Source: Maritimibacter fusiformis
GTDB lineage: Bacteria; Pseudomonadota; Alphaproteobacteria; Rhodobacterales; Rhodobacteraceae
NCBI RefSeq assembly: GCF_008086115.1
Contig: NZ_VSIY01000014.1
Coordinates: 61,862 to 125,861 of the forward strand
DNA length: 64,000 nt
Direction of reading: 5' to 3'
A model generated the notes under the pieces. It was not told where the DNA came from, searched no databases, and saw only the letters and a list, made by a program, of their open reading frames with translations. Of the stretch, positions 8,785 to 16,164 are shown in pieces. Numbering within the stretch: the stretch's first letter is position 1; each line of letters starts with the position of its first letter. The translations under genes were made by a program, and so were the position numbers.

Positions 8785-9702
8785 TCAGCCCCGGCCGCGC
8801 CAGGCATCGAGGATATAGCGGCTGGTCATCAGGTCGAGATGCGCGCCGCCGCCGTTCTTGAACAGGGTGATGTCGCCGGGGTCGCGGCGGAAGGCTCCGG
8901 CGGCAATGTCGTAGAAATCGCCCACGACATCGTCGGGGGTGATCACGCCCTCGGCCAGGGGTGTCTTGAACTCGCCGATATGCTCCAGCACGGTGTCGCG
9001 GCTGTCCATGAACAGGCGGGCGCGTTTCAGCGCGGTGTCGTCGGCCTCGCGCATGTCGGAACGGAAGGCGCCGATCAGGTCGATGTGCTGGCCCGGTTGC
9101 AGCCAGTCGCCGCGGATGATCGGTTCGCGTGACATGGTGGCCGAGGTGACGATATCGGCCGAGCGCACGGCGGTTTCCAGGTCGGTCGCGACGATGGTGT
9201 CGGGATAGGTGGTGGCCATCTTCTCGGCCCCGGCGGGGGTGCGGTTCCAGACCATGAAGCGGGCCTTGGGAAACAGCGCGCCGTAGGCCTCGCGCAGCGA
9301 GCGGGCGACGGTGCCCGCCCCGACGATCAGGATGCATTCGCTGTCGGGCCGGGCCAGAAGCCGCGCGCCCAGAAGCGAATCGCCCGCCGTTTTCCACTTG
9401 GTCACCAGGTGGAAATCGACCACCGCATCCAGCGTGCCCTCGACATCGGCATAAAGGTTGACCGCGCCGTTGATCATCGGCGTGCCGCGGGCCGGGTTGC
9501 CCGGGAAGATGGTGGCGGATTTCACCGCGATGCCCATGCCGTCGATCCAGGCGGACCGCGACAGCAGGGTGTCGTGGCCACGGTAGAGGAAGGTATCGCC
9601 GATCTCGGCGCGCGGACGGGTGTGGCCTTCGATGAAGGCATCGGTCAGCGCGGTCCAGTCCAGCAGATCGCCCGCCTCGAACGGAATGAATTCGATATTC
9701 AT
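8785..9702 (-). CDS. Ornithine cyclodeaminase / mu-crystallin family protein
   Basis: A 305-residue NAD(P)-dependent enzyme of the OCD/mu-crystallin family. The N-terminal substrate domain contains K61 in AVKSATIFPGN, and the Rossmann fold carries GAGTVA (128-133). The family includes ornithine cyclodeaminase, alanine dehydrogenases and ketimine reductases; residues here do not decide between them. Its start overlaps the stop of the upstream HAD gene by four bases, so the two proteins are made together. Confidence 0.8.
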   Translation of the reverse strand: MNIEFIPFEAGDLLDWTALTDAFIEGHTRPRAEIGDTFLYRGHDTLLSRSAWIDGMGIAVKSATIFPGNPARGTPMINGAVNLYADVEGTLDAVVDFHLVTKWKTAGDSLLGARLLARPDSECILIVGAGTVARSLREAYGALFPKARFMVWNRTPAGAEKMATTYPDTIVATDLETAVRSADIVTSATMSREPIIRGDWLQPGQHIDLIGAFRSDMREADDTALKRARLFMDSRDTVLEHIGEFKTPLAEGVITPDDVVGDFYDIAAGAFRRDPGDITLFKNGGGAHLDLMTSRYILDAWRGRG

Positions 9703-10337
9703 GCGGCCTCGTCCATTGTCAGAAGGCCGGCGGCGACCAGCCGGTCGGCCCAGCCCTGCGGCCCCTCGAACAGGTGCACCTGCCAGCCGCGCGCGGCGGC
9801 GGCGGCGATGTTGTCGGGCCGGTCATCGGTGAACAAAAGCCTGCCCGGCGCGACAGCGCAATCGGTTTCCACCATTTCATAGATGCGCTGGGCGGGCTTG
9901 GTCACGCCCATGTGCCCGGAGATATAGCGCCGGTCGAACTCGGCCAGGAACGGGTGGTCCGATTCGGACACCGCGAAACTGCCGATGCCGAAATTGGACA
10001 GCGCAAACACCGGCACGCCGGCCCTGCGCAGCGCGCGCAGCAGGCGCACGGAATGGTCGATGGGCGGGCGCGCCAGATCGCTCCAACGCGCGTGCCACAT
10101 CAGGATCTCGTCGCGAAAGTCGGGATAGCGGTCTGCGGTCTCGTGGATCACGGCGCGAAAATCCTCGCCCCGGTCGAGACGTTCGTTCATGCCGTGCAGG
10201 TCGACCGCGGCAAACATCGCCTCGCGCCGGGCGCGGCCGATCATTTCGTCATAGCGCGCTTCGGGTTGCCATTCGATCAGCACGTTGCCGATATCGAACA
10301 GAACGGCCTCGGGGCGGGGGGTGTGTGCAGCGTCCAT
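9699..10337 (-). CDS. HAD-family hydrolase (subfamily IA)
   Basis: A 212-residue phosphatase-like protein. Motif I is FDIGNVL with nucleophile D15; the usual second Asp is Gly, as in the YihX-like branch. Motif II is ALSNFG, motif III the Lys in GVTKPAQRIY, and motif IV FTDDRPDN. The helical cap is of the small C1 type. It probably dephosphorylates a small sugar phosphate or acts as a haloacid dehalogenase-like enzyme, but the substrate is not known. It is translationally coupled to the OCD-family gene. Confidence 0.82.
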   Translation of the reverse strand: MDAAHTPRPEAVLFDIGNVLIEWQPEARYDEMIGRARREAMFAAVDLHGMNERLDRGEDFRAVIHETADRYPDFRDEILMWHARWSDLARPPIDHSVRLLRALRRAGVPVFALSNFGIGSFAVSESDHPFLAEFDRRYISGHMGVTKPAQRIYEMVETDCAVAPGRLLFTDDRPDNIAAAAARGWQVHLFEGPQGWADRLVAAGLLTMDEAA

Positions 10338-10378
10338 CGGGTGAGCGTAACGCCCCGCAACGACGATGGAAACGCCTT

Positions 10379-10753
10379 TCAGATGCCCTTGGCGGCGCGC
10401 GGGCCATGATGCTCGACCACCGCAGCGATGTCTTCGGGCGCGGTGCGCGTCGGCAGGCAGGCGCAGGCGTTGGCGGCGATGGCAAAGGCGGAGCCGTCGG
10501 AGAAGAAGGTCGAGGCGGTAACGAACACCACCCGCGCCTCGGGCAGGCGGTAGGCGGCGTAATCCGCGACCGAGGAGGCGGTGGCATGGGGCAGGTCGAG
10601 GTCGGCGACGATCACGTCGGCGCCCGTGTCGCCCAGTATCCTGATCGCATCATCGGCGCAGTCGACCAGCTTCACGTCATGGCCAAGGCGCACCAGATGG
10701 CTCAGCCAAAGCTGCCCAAGGTCGGCGTTATCCTCGACGATCAAGACCTTCAT
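10379..10753 (-). CDS. Stand-alone receiver-domain protein lacking the conserved lysine
   Basis: A 124-residue CheY-like protein with no output domain. The acidic pocket (E7, D8), the phosphorylation site D51 (VIVADLDLP) and T79 (FVTAS) are present. The otherwise invariant Lys before Pro is missing: the matching stretch reads CLPTRTAPEDI. Loss of this Lys usually weakens phosphorylation-driven switching. An AGGAG lies just before the ATG at 10753. No histidine kinase is encoded nearby, so its partner is unknown. Confidence 0.75.
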   Translation of the reverse strand: MKVLIVEDNADLGQLWLSHLVRLGHDVKLVDCADDAIRILGDTGADVIVADLDLPHATASSVADYAAYRLPEARVVFVTASTFFSDGSAFAIAANACACLPTRTAPEDIAAVVEHHGPRAAKGI

Positions 10754-10918
10754 CCGCGACTCCTGACCGCGATGTTGCACAGGCGCTGACGGAAACCTAG
10801 CCCGGCCTTGCTAAAGGTTTAACGTTTTCGTGAGTTGCGACACACAAGCGGCGGCTTCCAGCCGAGTTGCGGTTGGCGGGGAAATCCTGTTCAAACGGCA
10901 AAACCGCCGGAGAGCCCC

Positions 10919-11308
10919 ATGCAGACAGACATGCCGACCACCTGGATCACCATCTGCGATACCTGTAAACGCGACGACTGGGCCGAGCGTGGCGCGATGG
11001 CCACCGACGGCGAGGTCTTTGCCGCGATGATCGAGGCGGCGGCGGCGGGCACCGGGCTGCGCACGCGGCGCACCGCCTGCCTGATGGGGTGCGATCATTC
11101 CTGCAACATCGCGGTGCAGGCGGCGGGCAAGCTGGCCTACACGCTGGGCCGCTTCGAGCCGAGCGCGGAGGCCGCCGAGGGCGTCGTCGCCTGGGCGATG
11201 GGCCATGCCGCCAGCGTCACTGGGCAGGTGCCGTATCGCGACTGGCCCGCGGCGGTGAAGGGGCATTTCGTCACCCGCCACCCGCCCTTGCCGGAGAAGG
11301 ACGGATGA
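10919..11308 (+). CDS. DUF1636 family cysteine-rich protein linked to cobalamin genes
   Basis: A 129-residue protein with a thioredoxin-like [2Fe-2S] style cysteine pattern: C13-x2-C16 near the N-terminus and C54-x3-C58-x3-C62 (ACLMGCDHSC). The family is often found beside cobalamin genes, and here its stop overlaps the start of cobD (ATGA). That supports a role in cobalt handling or corrinoid redox, but no reaction is established. The ATG at 10919 follows GGAGAG; a second ATG at 10931 is possible. Confidence 0.75.
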   Translation: MQTDMPTTWITICDTCKRDDWAERGAMATDGEVFAAMIEAAAAGTGLRTRRTACLMGCDHSCNIAVQAAGKLAYTLGRFEPSAEAAEGVVAWAMGHAASVTGQVPYRDWPAAVKGHFVTRHPPLPEKDG

Positions 11309-12285
11309 GCCTGCCGATGACCTTCGACGAGCGCGATCACGGCGGCGGGCTGGATGCGGCGGTGGCGCTTTATGGCGGGACGCGGGCGGACTGGATCGAC
11401 CTGTCGACCGGCATCAACCCGCGCCCCTATCCGCTGCCCGATCTGCCCGGGTCGGTCTGGACGGCGCTGCCGGACACGGGCGCGGTGCGGGCGCTGGAGC
11501 GTGCGGCGCGTGATTTCTGGATGGTGCCCGAGGGGGCGGCGGTGCTGGCGTCGCCCGGGGCGTCGGTTTTGATCGCGGGCATTCCGAGGCTGGCCACGCC
11601 GGGCCGGGTTCGGATCGTCGAGCGCAGCTATAACGAGCACGCGGCGGCGTTTCGCGCGGCGGGCTGGGAGGTGCTGCACAGCGAGCCCGGGGACGCGCGG
11701 GCCGAGGCGCGGGTGGTGGTGCATCCCAACAACCCCACCGGGATGATGTGGTCGGGTGAGGACGAGGCGCCGGGGCGCGGGCTGGTGGTGATCGACGAGA
11801 GCTTTTGCGAGGTGGTGCTGGGCAACACCCGCGTGCGCGACATGGCCGAACGGCCCGGTGTGGTGATCCTGAAATCGCTGGGCAAGTTCTGGGGGCTGGC
11901 GGGGCTGCGGCTGGGATTTGCCATTGGCGACCCGCGCCTCATCGCGCGGCTGCGCGAGATGCTGGGGCCGTGGCCGGTGTCGGGCCCGGCGCTGGCGGTC
12001 GGGCGCGCGGCGCTGGAGGACATGGGCTGGGCCAACCGCACCCGCCAGCGGATGCATGTGGACGTGGCGCGGCTGGATGCGCTGGTCGAGGCGCGGGGCG
12101 GCGAATTGGTGGGTGGCACGGCGCTGTTTCGGCTCTACCGCGTCGATGACGCGGCGCGCTGGCAGGCGCGTCTGGCGAAAGGCCGGGTGTGGTCGCGGGT
12201 GTTTCCCTATGATGCGACCTGGCTGCGGCTGGGCCTGCCGCCGGAAGATCGCTGGGACCAGCTCGAGGCGGCGCTCGGGCGATGA
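11305..12285 (+). CDS. cobD: Threonine-phosphate decarboxylase / CobC-like aminotransferase-fold enzyme
   Basis: A 326-residue PLP enzyme of the HisC-like group that supplies (R)-1-amino-2-propanol phosphate for the nucleotide loop of cobalamin (CobD in Salmonella naming, CobC in Pseudomonas naming). Visible features are LSTGINPRPYPLP (33-45), HPNNPTGMMW (140-149), VVIDESFCEV (161-170) and the PLP lysine K194 in SLGKFWGLAGLRLG. At 326 residues it is slightly short for the family. It is translationally coupled to DUF1636 upstream and cbiB downstream, so the three work in one B12 operon. Confidence 0.9.
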   Translation: MSLPMTFDERDHGGGLDAAVALYGGTRADWIDLSTGINPRPYPLPDLPGSVWTALPDTGAVRALERAARDFWMVPEGAAVLASPGASVLIAGIPRLATPGRVRIVERSYNEHAAAFRAAGWEVLHSEPGDARAEARVVVHPNNPTGMMWSGEDEAPGRGLVVIDESFCEVVLGNTRVRDMAERPGVVILKSLGKFWGLAGLRLGFAIGDPRLIARLREMLGPWPVSGPALAVGRAALEDMGWANRTRQRMHVDVARLDALVEARGGELVGGTALFRLYRVDDAARWQARLAKGRVWSRVFPYDATWLRLGLPPEDRWDQLEAALGR

Positions 12286-13190
12286 GCCAGCCGCTGATCC
12301 TGCTGGCCGCGCTGTTGCTCGACGCGGCGATGGGCGAGCCGGAGGCGCTGTGGTCAAGGCTGCCGCATCCGGCGGTCCTGATGGGCCGCGCGGTGGGCTG
12401 GGCGGACCGGCAGATGAATCACGGCGCGGGCCGGGTGGTGACGGGCGCGGTGGCGCTGGCCGGGCTGGTGGCGCTGGCCTGGGGCTTGGGCATGGTGCTG
12501 GGCTGGTTCGGCTGGGTGGTCGAGGTCGTGGTGGCCGCGATCCTGCTGGCGCAACGCTCGCTGGTCGAGCATGTCGACGGGGTGGCCGACGCGCTGCACC
12601 TGTCGCTTGCGGATGGGCAGGCGGCGGTGGGCCGGATCGTGGGGCGCGATACCGCCGGGATGGGGCGCGAGGATGTCGCCCGCGCGGCGATCGAGAGCGC
12701 TGCCGAGAACCTGTCGGATGGCGTCGTCGCGCCGGCGTTCTGGTTTCTGTTGCTCGGGTTGCCGGGGCTGATGGCCTACAAGATGGTGAACACCGCCGAC
12801 AGCATGATCGGCTATCGCACGCCCGAGCATGAAGCCTTCGGCAAGGCCGCCGCCCGGCTGGACGATGTGCTGAACTGGGTGCCGGCGCGGCTGACCGCGC
12901 TGATCATCCACCTGGTGCGCCCGCGGCGCGGCGGCTGGCAGGTGATCCGGCGCGACGCACCCCTGCACCGCTCGCCCAACGCCGGCTGGCCCGAGGCGGC
13001 GATGGCGGTGGTGCTGGGCGTGGCGCTGTCGGGGCCGCGCAGCTATGACGGCGCGCAGCGCGATTATCCCTTCGTCAACCCGGACGGAGCGCGCCGGATC
13101 GGCCCGGCCGAGATCGACGCGGCGGTGTCGGTTCTGTGGCGGGTCTGGGCAGGGATCGCGGGGCTGATCCTCGTGATCGCTGTTGTCTGA
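12282..13190 (+). CDS. cbiB: Adenosylcobinamide-phosphate synthase
   Basis: Membrane enzyme that attaches aminopropanol (phosphate) to adenosylcobyric acid to give adenosylcobinamide (phosphate), directly using the product of the preceding cobD. The protein has 302 residues with several hydrophobic segments and the family blocks ESAAENLSDGVVAPAFWF (about 142-159), MVNTADSMIGY and DDVLNWVPARLTAL. It is named cobD in Pseudomonas nomenclature. The start overlaps the cobD stop by four bases. Confidence 0.93.
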   Translation: MSQPLILLAALLLDAAMGEPEALWSRLPHPAVLMGRAVGWADRQMNHGAGRVVTGAVALAGLVALAWGLGMVLGWFGWVVEVVVAAILLAQRSLVEHVDGVADALHLSLADGQAAVGRIVGRDTAGMGREDVARAAIESAAENLSDGVVAPAFWFLLLGLPGLMAYKMVNTADSMIGYRTPEHEAFGKAAARLDDVLNWVPARLTALIIHLVRPRRGGWQVIRRDAPLHRSPNAGWPEAAMAVVLGVALSGPRSYDGAQRDYPFVNPDGARRIGPAEIDAAVSVLWRVWAGIAGLILVIAVV

Positions 13191-13237
13191 TGCGCCAGCC
13201 CTGCTAGGGTGAGTGCTGGACAGTGTAAGAGGGTTTC

Positions 13238-14449
13238 ATGCGCACGTTGTTTTCCGCACTCATTTTCGCCATGCTCGCCAGCGTGGCCTCCGTGGCCCAG
13301 GCCCGGACCGCGACCGCGATCCCGCCGCCGATCGTGCAATGTGGCGGCGATTTCGCCAGCTACGTCGGGCGCATGAAGCAGGAGGCGCTGCGGCGCGGCC
13401 ATGCCCCCGCGACGGTCGACGCGTTCTTTGCCTCGGTGCGCTTTGACCAGGCCACGATCAACGCCGACCGGGCGCAGGGCATCTTCAACAAGGGCTTCGT
13501 CGATTTCTCGCGCAGCCTGATCTCGCAATACCGGATCGACGCCGGGCGCTCGAACCTGCAGAAATACCGGGCGGTGTTCGACGCGGTCGAAAGCCGCTAT
13601 GGCGTCAGCCGGGGCGTCCTGGTCGCGTTCTGGGCGTTCGAGACCGATTACGGCGCGTTTCAGGGCGATTTCAACACGCTGAATTCGCTGATGACGCTGG
13701 GGTTCGATTGCCGCAGGCCGGGGCTGTTCCAGCCGCAGGTGTTCGCGGCGCTGCGGCTTTACGAGAAGGGCGATTTCGACCCCGCCACCACCACCGGCGC
13801 CTGGGCGGGCGAGATCGGGATGGTGCAGATGCTGCCGGGCGACATCCTCGACAGTGGTGTCGATGGCGATGGCGACGGGCATGTGCGGCTGAAAAGCTCG
13901 GCGGCGGATGCGCTGTTGTCGGGGGCGAACATGCTGCGCAAGCTGGGCTGGCGCGCGGGCGAGCCGTGGATCGAGGAGGTGATCCTGCCGCAGGGGTTCG
14001 ACTACTCCAAGACCGGGACGCACCAGAAGATGCGGGTCGGCGACTGGGCCGCGATGGGGGTGCAGGCGCGCGACGGGCAATTGGCCGCGTCGGGGATGTC
14101 GGCCTCGGTGCTGGTGCCGCAGGGCCATGGCGGCCCGGCCTTCATCGCCTATCCGAATTTCGACGTTTATTTCGAGTGGAACCAGAGCTTTACCTACGTG
14201 ATGACCGCCGCCTATTTCGCCACGCGGCTGGAGGGCGCGCCGGTGTTCAACGCGGGCAACCCGTCGCCGCCGCTGTCGGGATCGCAGATGCGGGCGTTGC
14301 AGCAGAAGCTTCAGGCGCGCGGGCACGATGTCGGGGCGATCGACGGCATTCTCGGGGCGGGCACGCGGCTGGCGGTGCAGAAGGAACAGATGCGTCTGGG
14401 CCTGATCGCGGACAGCTGGCCGACGTTGGAGCTTCTTAACCGTCTTTGA
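13238..14449 (+). CDS. MltB-type lytic murein transglycosylase with peptidoglycan-binding domain
   Basis: A 403-residue secreted enzyme. A signal peptide spans about 1-22 (cut near VAQA), and the SLT/MltB catalytic domain has the probable catalytic E135 in AFWAFETDYG and the block GEIGMVQMLPGD. A PG_binding_1 repeat occupies the C-terminus (about 340-403, QMRALQQKLQARGHDVGAID). It cleaves glycan strands to 1,6-anhydro ends in the periplasm. There is no lipobox, so it is probably soluble. The putative small-RNA promoter begins at its stop codon. Confidence 0.9.
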   Translation: MRTLFSALIFAMLASVASVAQARTATAIPPPIVQCGGDFASYVGRMKQEALRRGHAPATVDAFFASVRFDQATINADRAQGIFNKGFVDFSRSLISQYRIDAGRSNLQKYRAVFDAVESRYGVSRGVLVAFWAFETDYGAFQGDFNTLNSLMTLGFDCRRPGLFQPQVFAALRLYEKGDFDPATTTGAWAGEIGMVQMLPGDILDSGVDGDGDGHVRLKSSAADALLSGANMLRKLGWRAGEPWIEEVILPQGFDYSKTGTHQKMRVGDWAAMGVQARDGQLAASGMSASVLVPQGHGGPAFIAYPNFDVYFEWNQSFTYVMTAAYFATRLEGAPVFNAGNPSPPLSGSQMRALQQKLQARGHDVGAIDGILGAGTRLAVQKEQMRLGLIADSWPTLELLNRL

Positions 14450-14457
14450 ACGTCGGG

Positions 14458-14487
14458 TTTACCGAATCGAAAGCCGCATGGTATAGT
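14458..14487 (+). promoter_or_regulatory. Predicted sigma-70 promoter for the short RNA
   Basis: TTTACC (14458-14463), an 18-base spacer, then TATAGT (14482-14487), which matches the -10 consensus at five of six bases. This -10 stands out in a very GC-rich background. It predicts a transcript starting near 14494, a few dozen bases before the hairpin terminator at 14531. Confidence 0.5.
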
Positions 14488-14493
14488 GTGGCC

Positions 14494-14567
14494 ATCGAAA
14501 GTGGTCTCAGAGTTCTCACTGAAACCAAGTGCCCCGCGGAGTGGTAGCTCCGCGGGGCTTCTCTTTC
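14494..14567 (+). ncRNA. Predicted short RNA, candidate type I antitoxin
   Basis: A transcript of about 74 bases is predicted between the TATAGT promoter and the hairpin terminator. It has no open frame. It carries AGAGTTCTCAC (14509-14519), an exact direct repeat of 14665-14675; the opposite strand of that second copy is the initiation region of a 32-residue hydrophobic peptide. The RNA is therefore complementary to that mRNA both at the start codon and, being convergent, across the shared hairpin. The alternative is that the hairpin is simply the mltB terminator. Confidence 0.45.
14531..14567. terminator. Bidirectional hairpin terminator
   Basis: A perfect 11-bp stem, GCCCCGCGGAG (14531-14541) with CTCCGCGGGGC (14548-14558), and a 6-base loop TGGTAG. 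The plus side is followed by the pyrimidine run TTCTCTTTC. The minus side is followed by CACTTGGTTTC, so it could end transcripts from both directions. Confidence 0.75.
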
Positions 14568-14576
14568 AGGGCCGGA

Positions 14577-14675
14577 TTACCAGCCTTTCCAGAGCCGGAT
14601 GATTGTTGCCACGAGCGTTGCCGCGGCGATTGTCACCATCCATTTGCGAAAGTGATCCTCTTTAAGAGTTCTCAC
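14577..14675 (-). CDS. 32-residue hydrophobic peptide, candidate type I toxin
   Basis: A GTG-initiated frame of 32 codons. The peptide has a charged N-terminus (MRTLKEDHFRKW), a membrane-length hydrophobic core (MVTIAAATLVATII) and ends RLWKGW. This plan resembles Ldr/Fst-type toxins: short, one membrane helix, Trp and Lys at the end. Upstream is a full Shine-Dalgarno run AAAGGAGGTGA, but it abuts the GTG directly, which is poor spacing; an in-frame ATG at 14639 would give a 20-residue core. Just 5' of the ribosome site is a 7-bp hairpin, GCCGCGA-CACT-TCGCGGC. No homology can be checked here. Confidence 0.4.
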   Translation of the reverse strand: MRTLKEDHFRKWMVTIAAATLVATIIRLWKGW

Positions 14676-14707
14676 CTCCTTTAGCCGCGAAGTGTCGCGG
14701 CGGGGCA

Positions 14708-14713
14708 ATTTGA
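14708..14713 (-). promoter_or_regulatory. Possible -10 element of the peptide mRNA
   Basis: On the minus strand TCAAAT matches four of six -10 bases and would start transcription near 14700, placing the GCCGCGA/TCGCGGC hairpin at the very 5' end of the message. No convincing -35 element is visible at normal spacing, so this is tentative. Confidence 0.2.
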
Positions 14714-14779
14714 CTCAAACTTGATGAATGCCGGGTTAAGGCCTGATACCAAGGGGCAGATCCGACGCGCGAGGACAAG

Positions 14780-15622
14780 GTGGACGGCGAAGTTGCACAG
14801 CTTGCGGCCCTGGTGATCTCGGCCAATCACCGGCTGGCCCATCCGGGCGACCCGATGCGCTGGTTCGCCTCGCAGCGGGCCTTTGCGCGCTGTGGCTCGA
14901 TCAGCTTCGAGGCGGCGACCAAGCGGCGGGTGGGCAAGCCGGTGCTGGTGCCGGTGGCCGAGACCCCGCCGGCCTGGCTGGACCAGCTCGCGCGCTCCGG
15001 TACGGCGCGGGTGGTGCTGGGGTTCGAGCGGCAGGATGAGGAAATCGTGGTCGGCGAGACCATCCCCGACCGGATCGCGGCGGGTTTCGCGGGCGGCGGC
15101 AGCCTGTGGACGATGACAACCGAAACCGGCGACGGCAACGCGCTGGGATGGCGCGCGGCCTGGCGGGCGGCGTTTCCCGAGGCGCGCGACGGGCGGCATT
15201 GGGCGGTGACCTATACCGCCATCGCCGCCGAGCCGCAGCCGCTGGGCCGCAGCGTCGAGGCCGCCGCGACCGAATTGAAACACGCGCTGGCCGAGATGAG
15301 CGAGTTCGCCTGGTCGCATGACGTGAAACAGGCCAACGTGATGGTCACATCGGCGCTGGCGCTGCTGGACGGCGCGAAAGACCCAATGGCCCTGTCGCGG
15401 CCGCGCAGCCCCGCCGACACCCTGCCCGACGACGCGCGGCGGTTGCTGTTTGCCGCGCAGCGGGGCTGGATCTTCGACGACATGGAGCTTTGGGCGACGA
15501 CCGAGTTCGACCAGAAGACCTGGCGCGATCACGCCCGCCGCGCCGAGGCGCTTTACGACGCGGTGACCGCCGCCATCGTGGCCGCGGTCAACGCCTCGGT
15601 GCCGCCGTCGGGGCCGGCGTGA
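14780..15622 (+). CDS. Orphan protein of unknown function
   Basis: I do not recognise this 280-residue protein. It starts with GTG preceded by GAGGA. It has no signal peptide or membrane segment. The composition is Ala/Glu/Arg rich with conserved-looking aromatic stretches (GWIFDDMELW, FDQKTWRDH), suggesting a mostly helical soluble protein, and coding bias fits the neighbours, so the gene is real. It ends directly against the stop of the convergent YbjN gene. No function is proposed. Confidence 0.65.
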   Translation: MDGEVAQLAALVISANHRLAHPGDPMRWFASQRAFARCGSISFEAATKRRVGKPVLVPVAETPPAWLDQLARSGTARVVLGFERQDEEIVVGETIPDRIAAGFAGGGSLWTMTTETGDGNALGWRAAWRAAFPEARDGRHWAVTYTAIAAEPQPLGRSVEAAATELKHALAEMSEFAWSHDVKQANVMVTSALALLDGAKDPMALSRPRSPADTLPDDARRLLFAAQRGWIFDDMELWATTEFDQKTWRDHARRAEALYDAVTAAIVAAVNASVPPSGPA

Positions 15623-16096
15623 TCACCAGCCGATGAACTCTTCGAATTCGTCGATCCGATCGAGCCAGAGGCTCATCAGATCGCTGAAATCGCGAAAGCT
15701 GATGCCGTCGAGGCTGGTGGCGACATCCATCTCCATCCGCAGCGCGCCATCGTCGGCGGCATAGGCGCGGGTGAACCGGCGTTCGCCGCTGTTCCATTCG
15801 TTCAGTTGCTCGAGCGAGACCGAACCGTCGATCTTGTAGCCGACGTAGAACTGCACCGACAGGCAGTCGGTGTTGTCGGTGCAGTCGTAGAAGAACAGCG
15901 CGCGGGTCTCGTCGCCGTCGCGGAACTCGATCAGCGGATCGCCAACCGCGTCGGCGGTCAGTTGCGCCGGGATACCTTCCTCGAAGAAGAAGTTCACGAA
16001 GGTCTGCGGGTCCGAGGCCAGCACGTTCTCGGCCATCGCCGCGCCGCCCAGTGTCGTCGCCAGAGCGGCCCCGGCCAGTGTTGTTGTAAATCGCAT
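15623..16096 (-). CDS. Secreted YbjN-domain protein
   Basis: A 157-residue protein with a signal peptide (about 1-22, cut after AMA) followed by one YbjN domain, recognised by the central block FYVGYKIDGSVSLEQLNEWN and the closing LWLDRIDEFEEF. YbjN folds resemble type III secretion chaperones and are linked to stress or motility in enterobacteria, but the role of secreted versions is unknown. Two cysteines (in FYDCTDNTDC) may form a disulfide. The gene is convergent with the orphan gene and separated from smc by 68 bases. Confidence 0.8.
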   Translation of the reverse strand: MRFTTTLAGAALATTLGGAAMAENVLASDPQTFVNFFFEEGIPAQLTADAVGDPLIEFRDGDETRALFFYDCTDNTDCLSVQFYVGYKIDGSVSLEQLNEWNSGERRFTRAYAADDGALRMEMDVATSLDGISFRDFSDLMSLWLDRIDEFEEFIGW

Positions 16097-16164
16097 CCTG
16101 TTCCCTCCAAAAAAAATATTGCCAAGACCTTAGCCCGAACCCGGCGGCAATCAACTGATCTGGC

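Larger units (their letters stand above)
14509..14675. repeat. 11-bp direct repeat pair AGAGTTCTCAC
   Basis: Exact copies lie at 14509-14519 and 14665-14675, 156 bases apart, one inside the predicted short RNA and one covering the start codon of the minus-strand peptide frame. In par/Fst-type modules, direct repeats placed like this let two convergent RNAs pair at their 5' regions as well as at the terminator. Confidence 0.7.

Noticed and set aside
10781..10918. A second B12 riboswitch before the DUF1636-cobD-cbiB genes
   Set aside because: There are GC-rich inverted repeats but no B12 box (no CAGGAGACCTGCC-like end) and no CACTG core, so I cannot support one.
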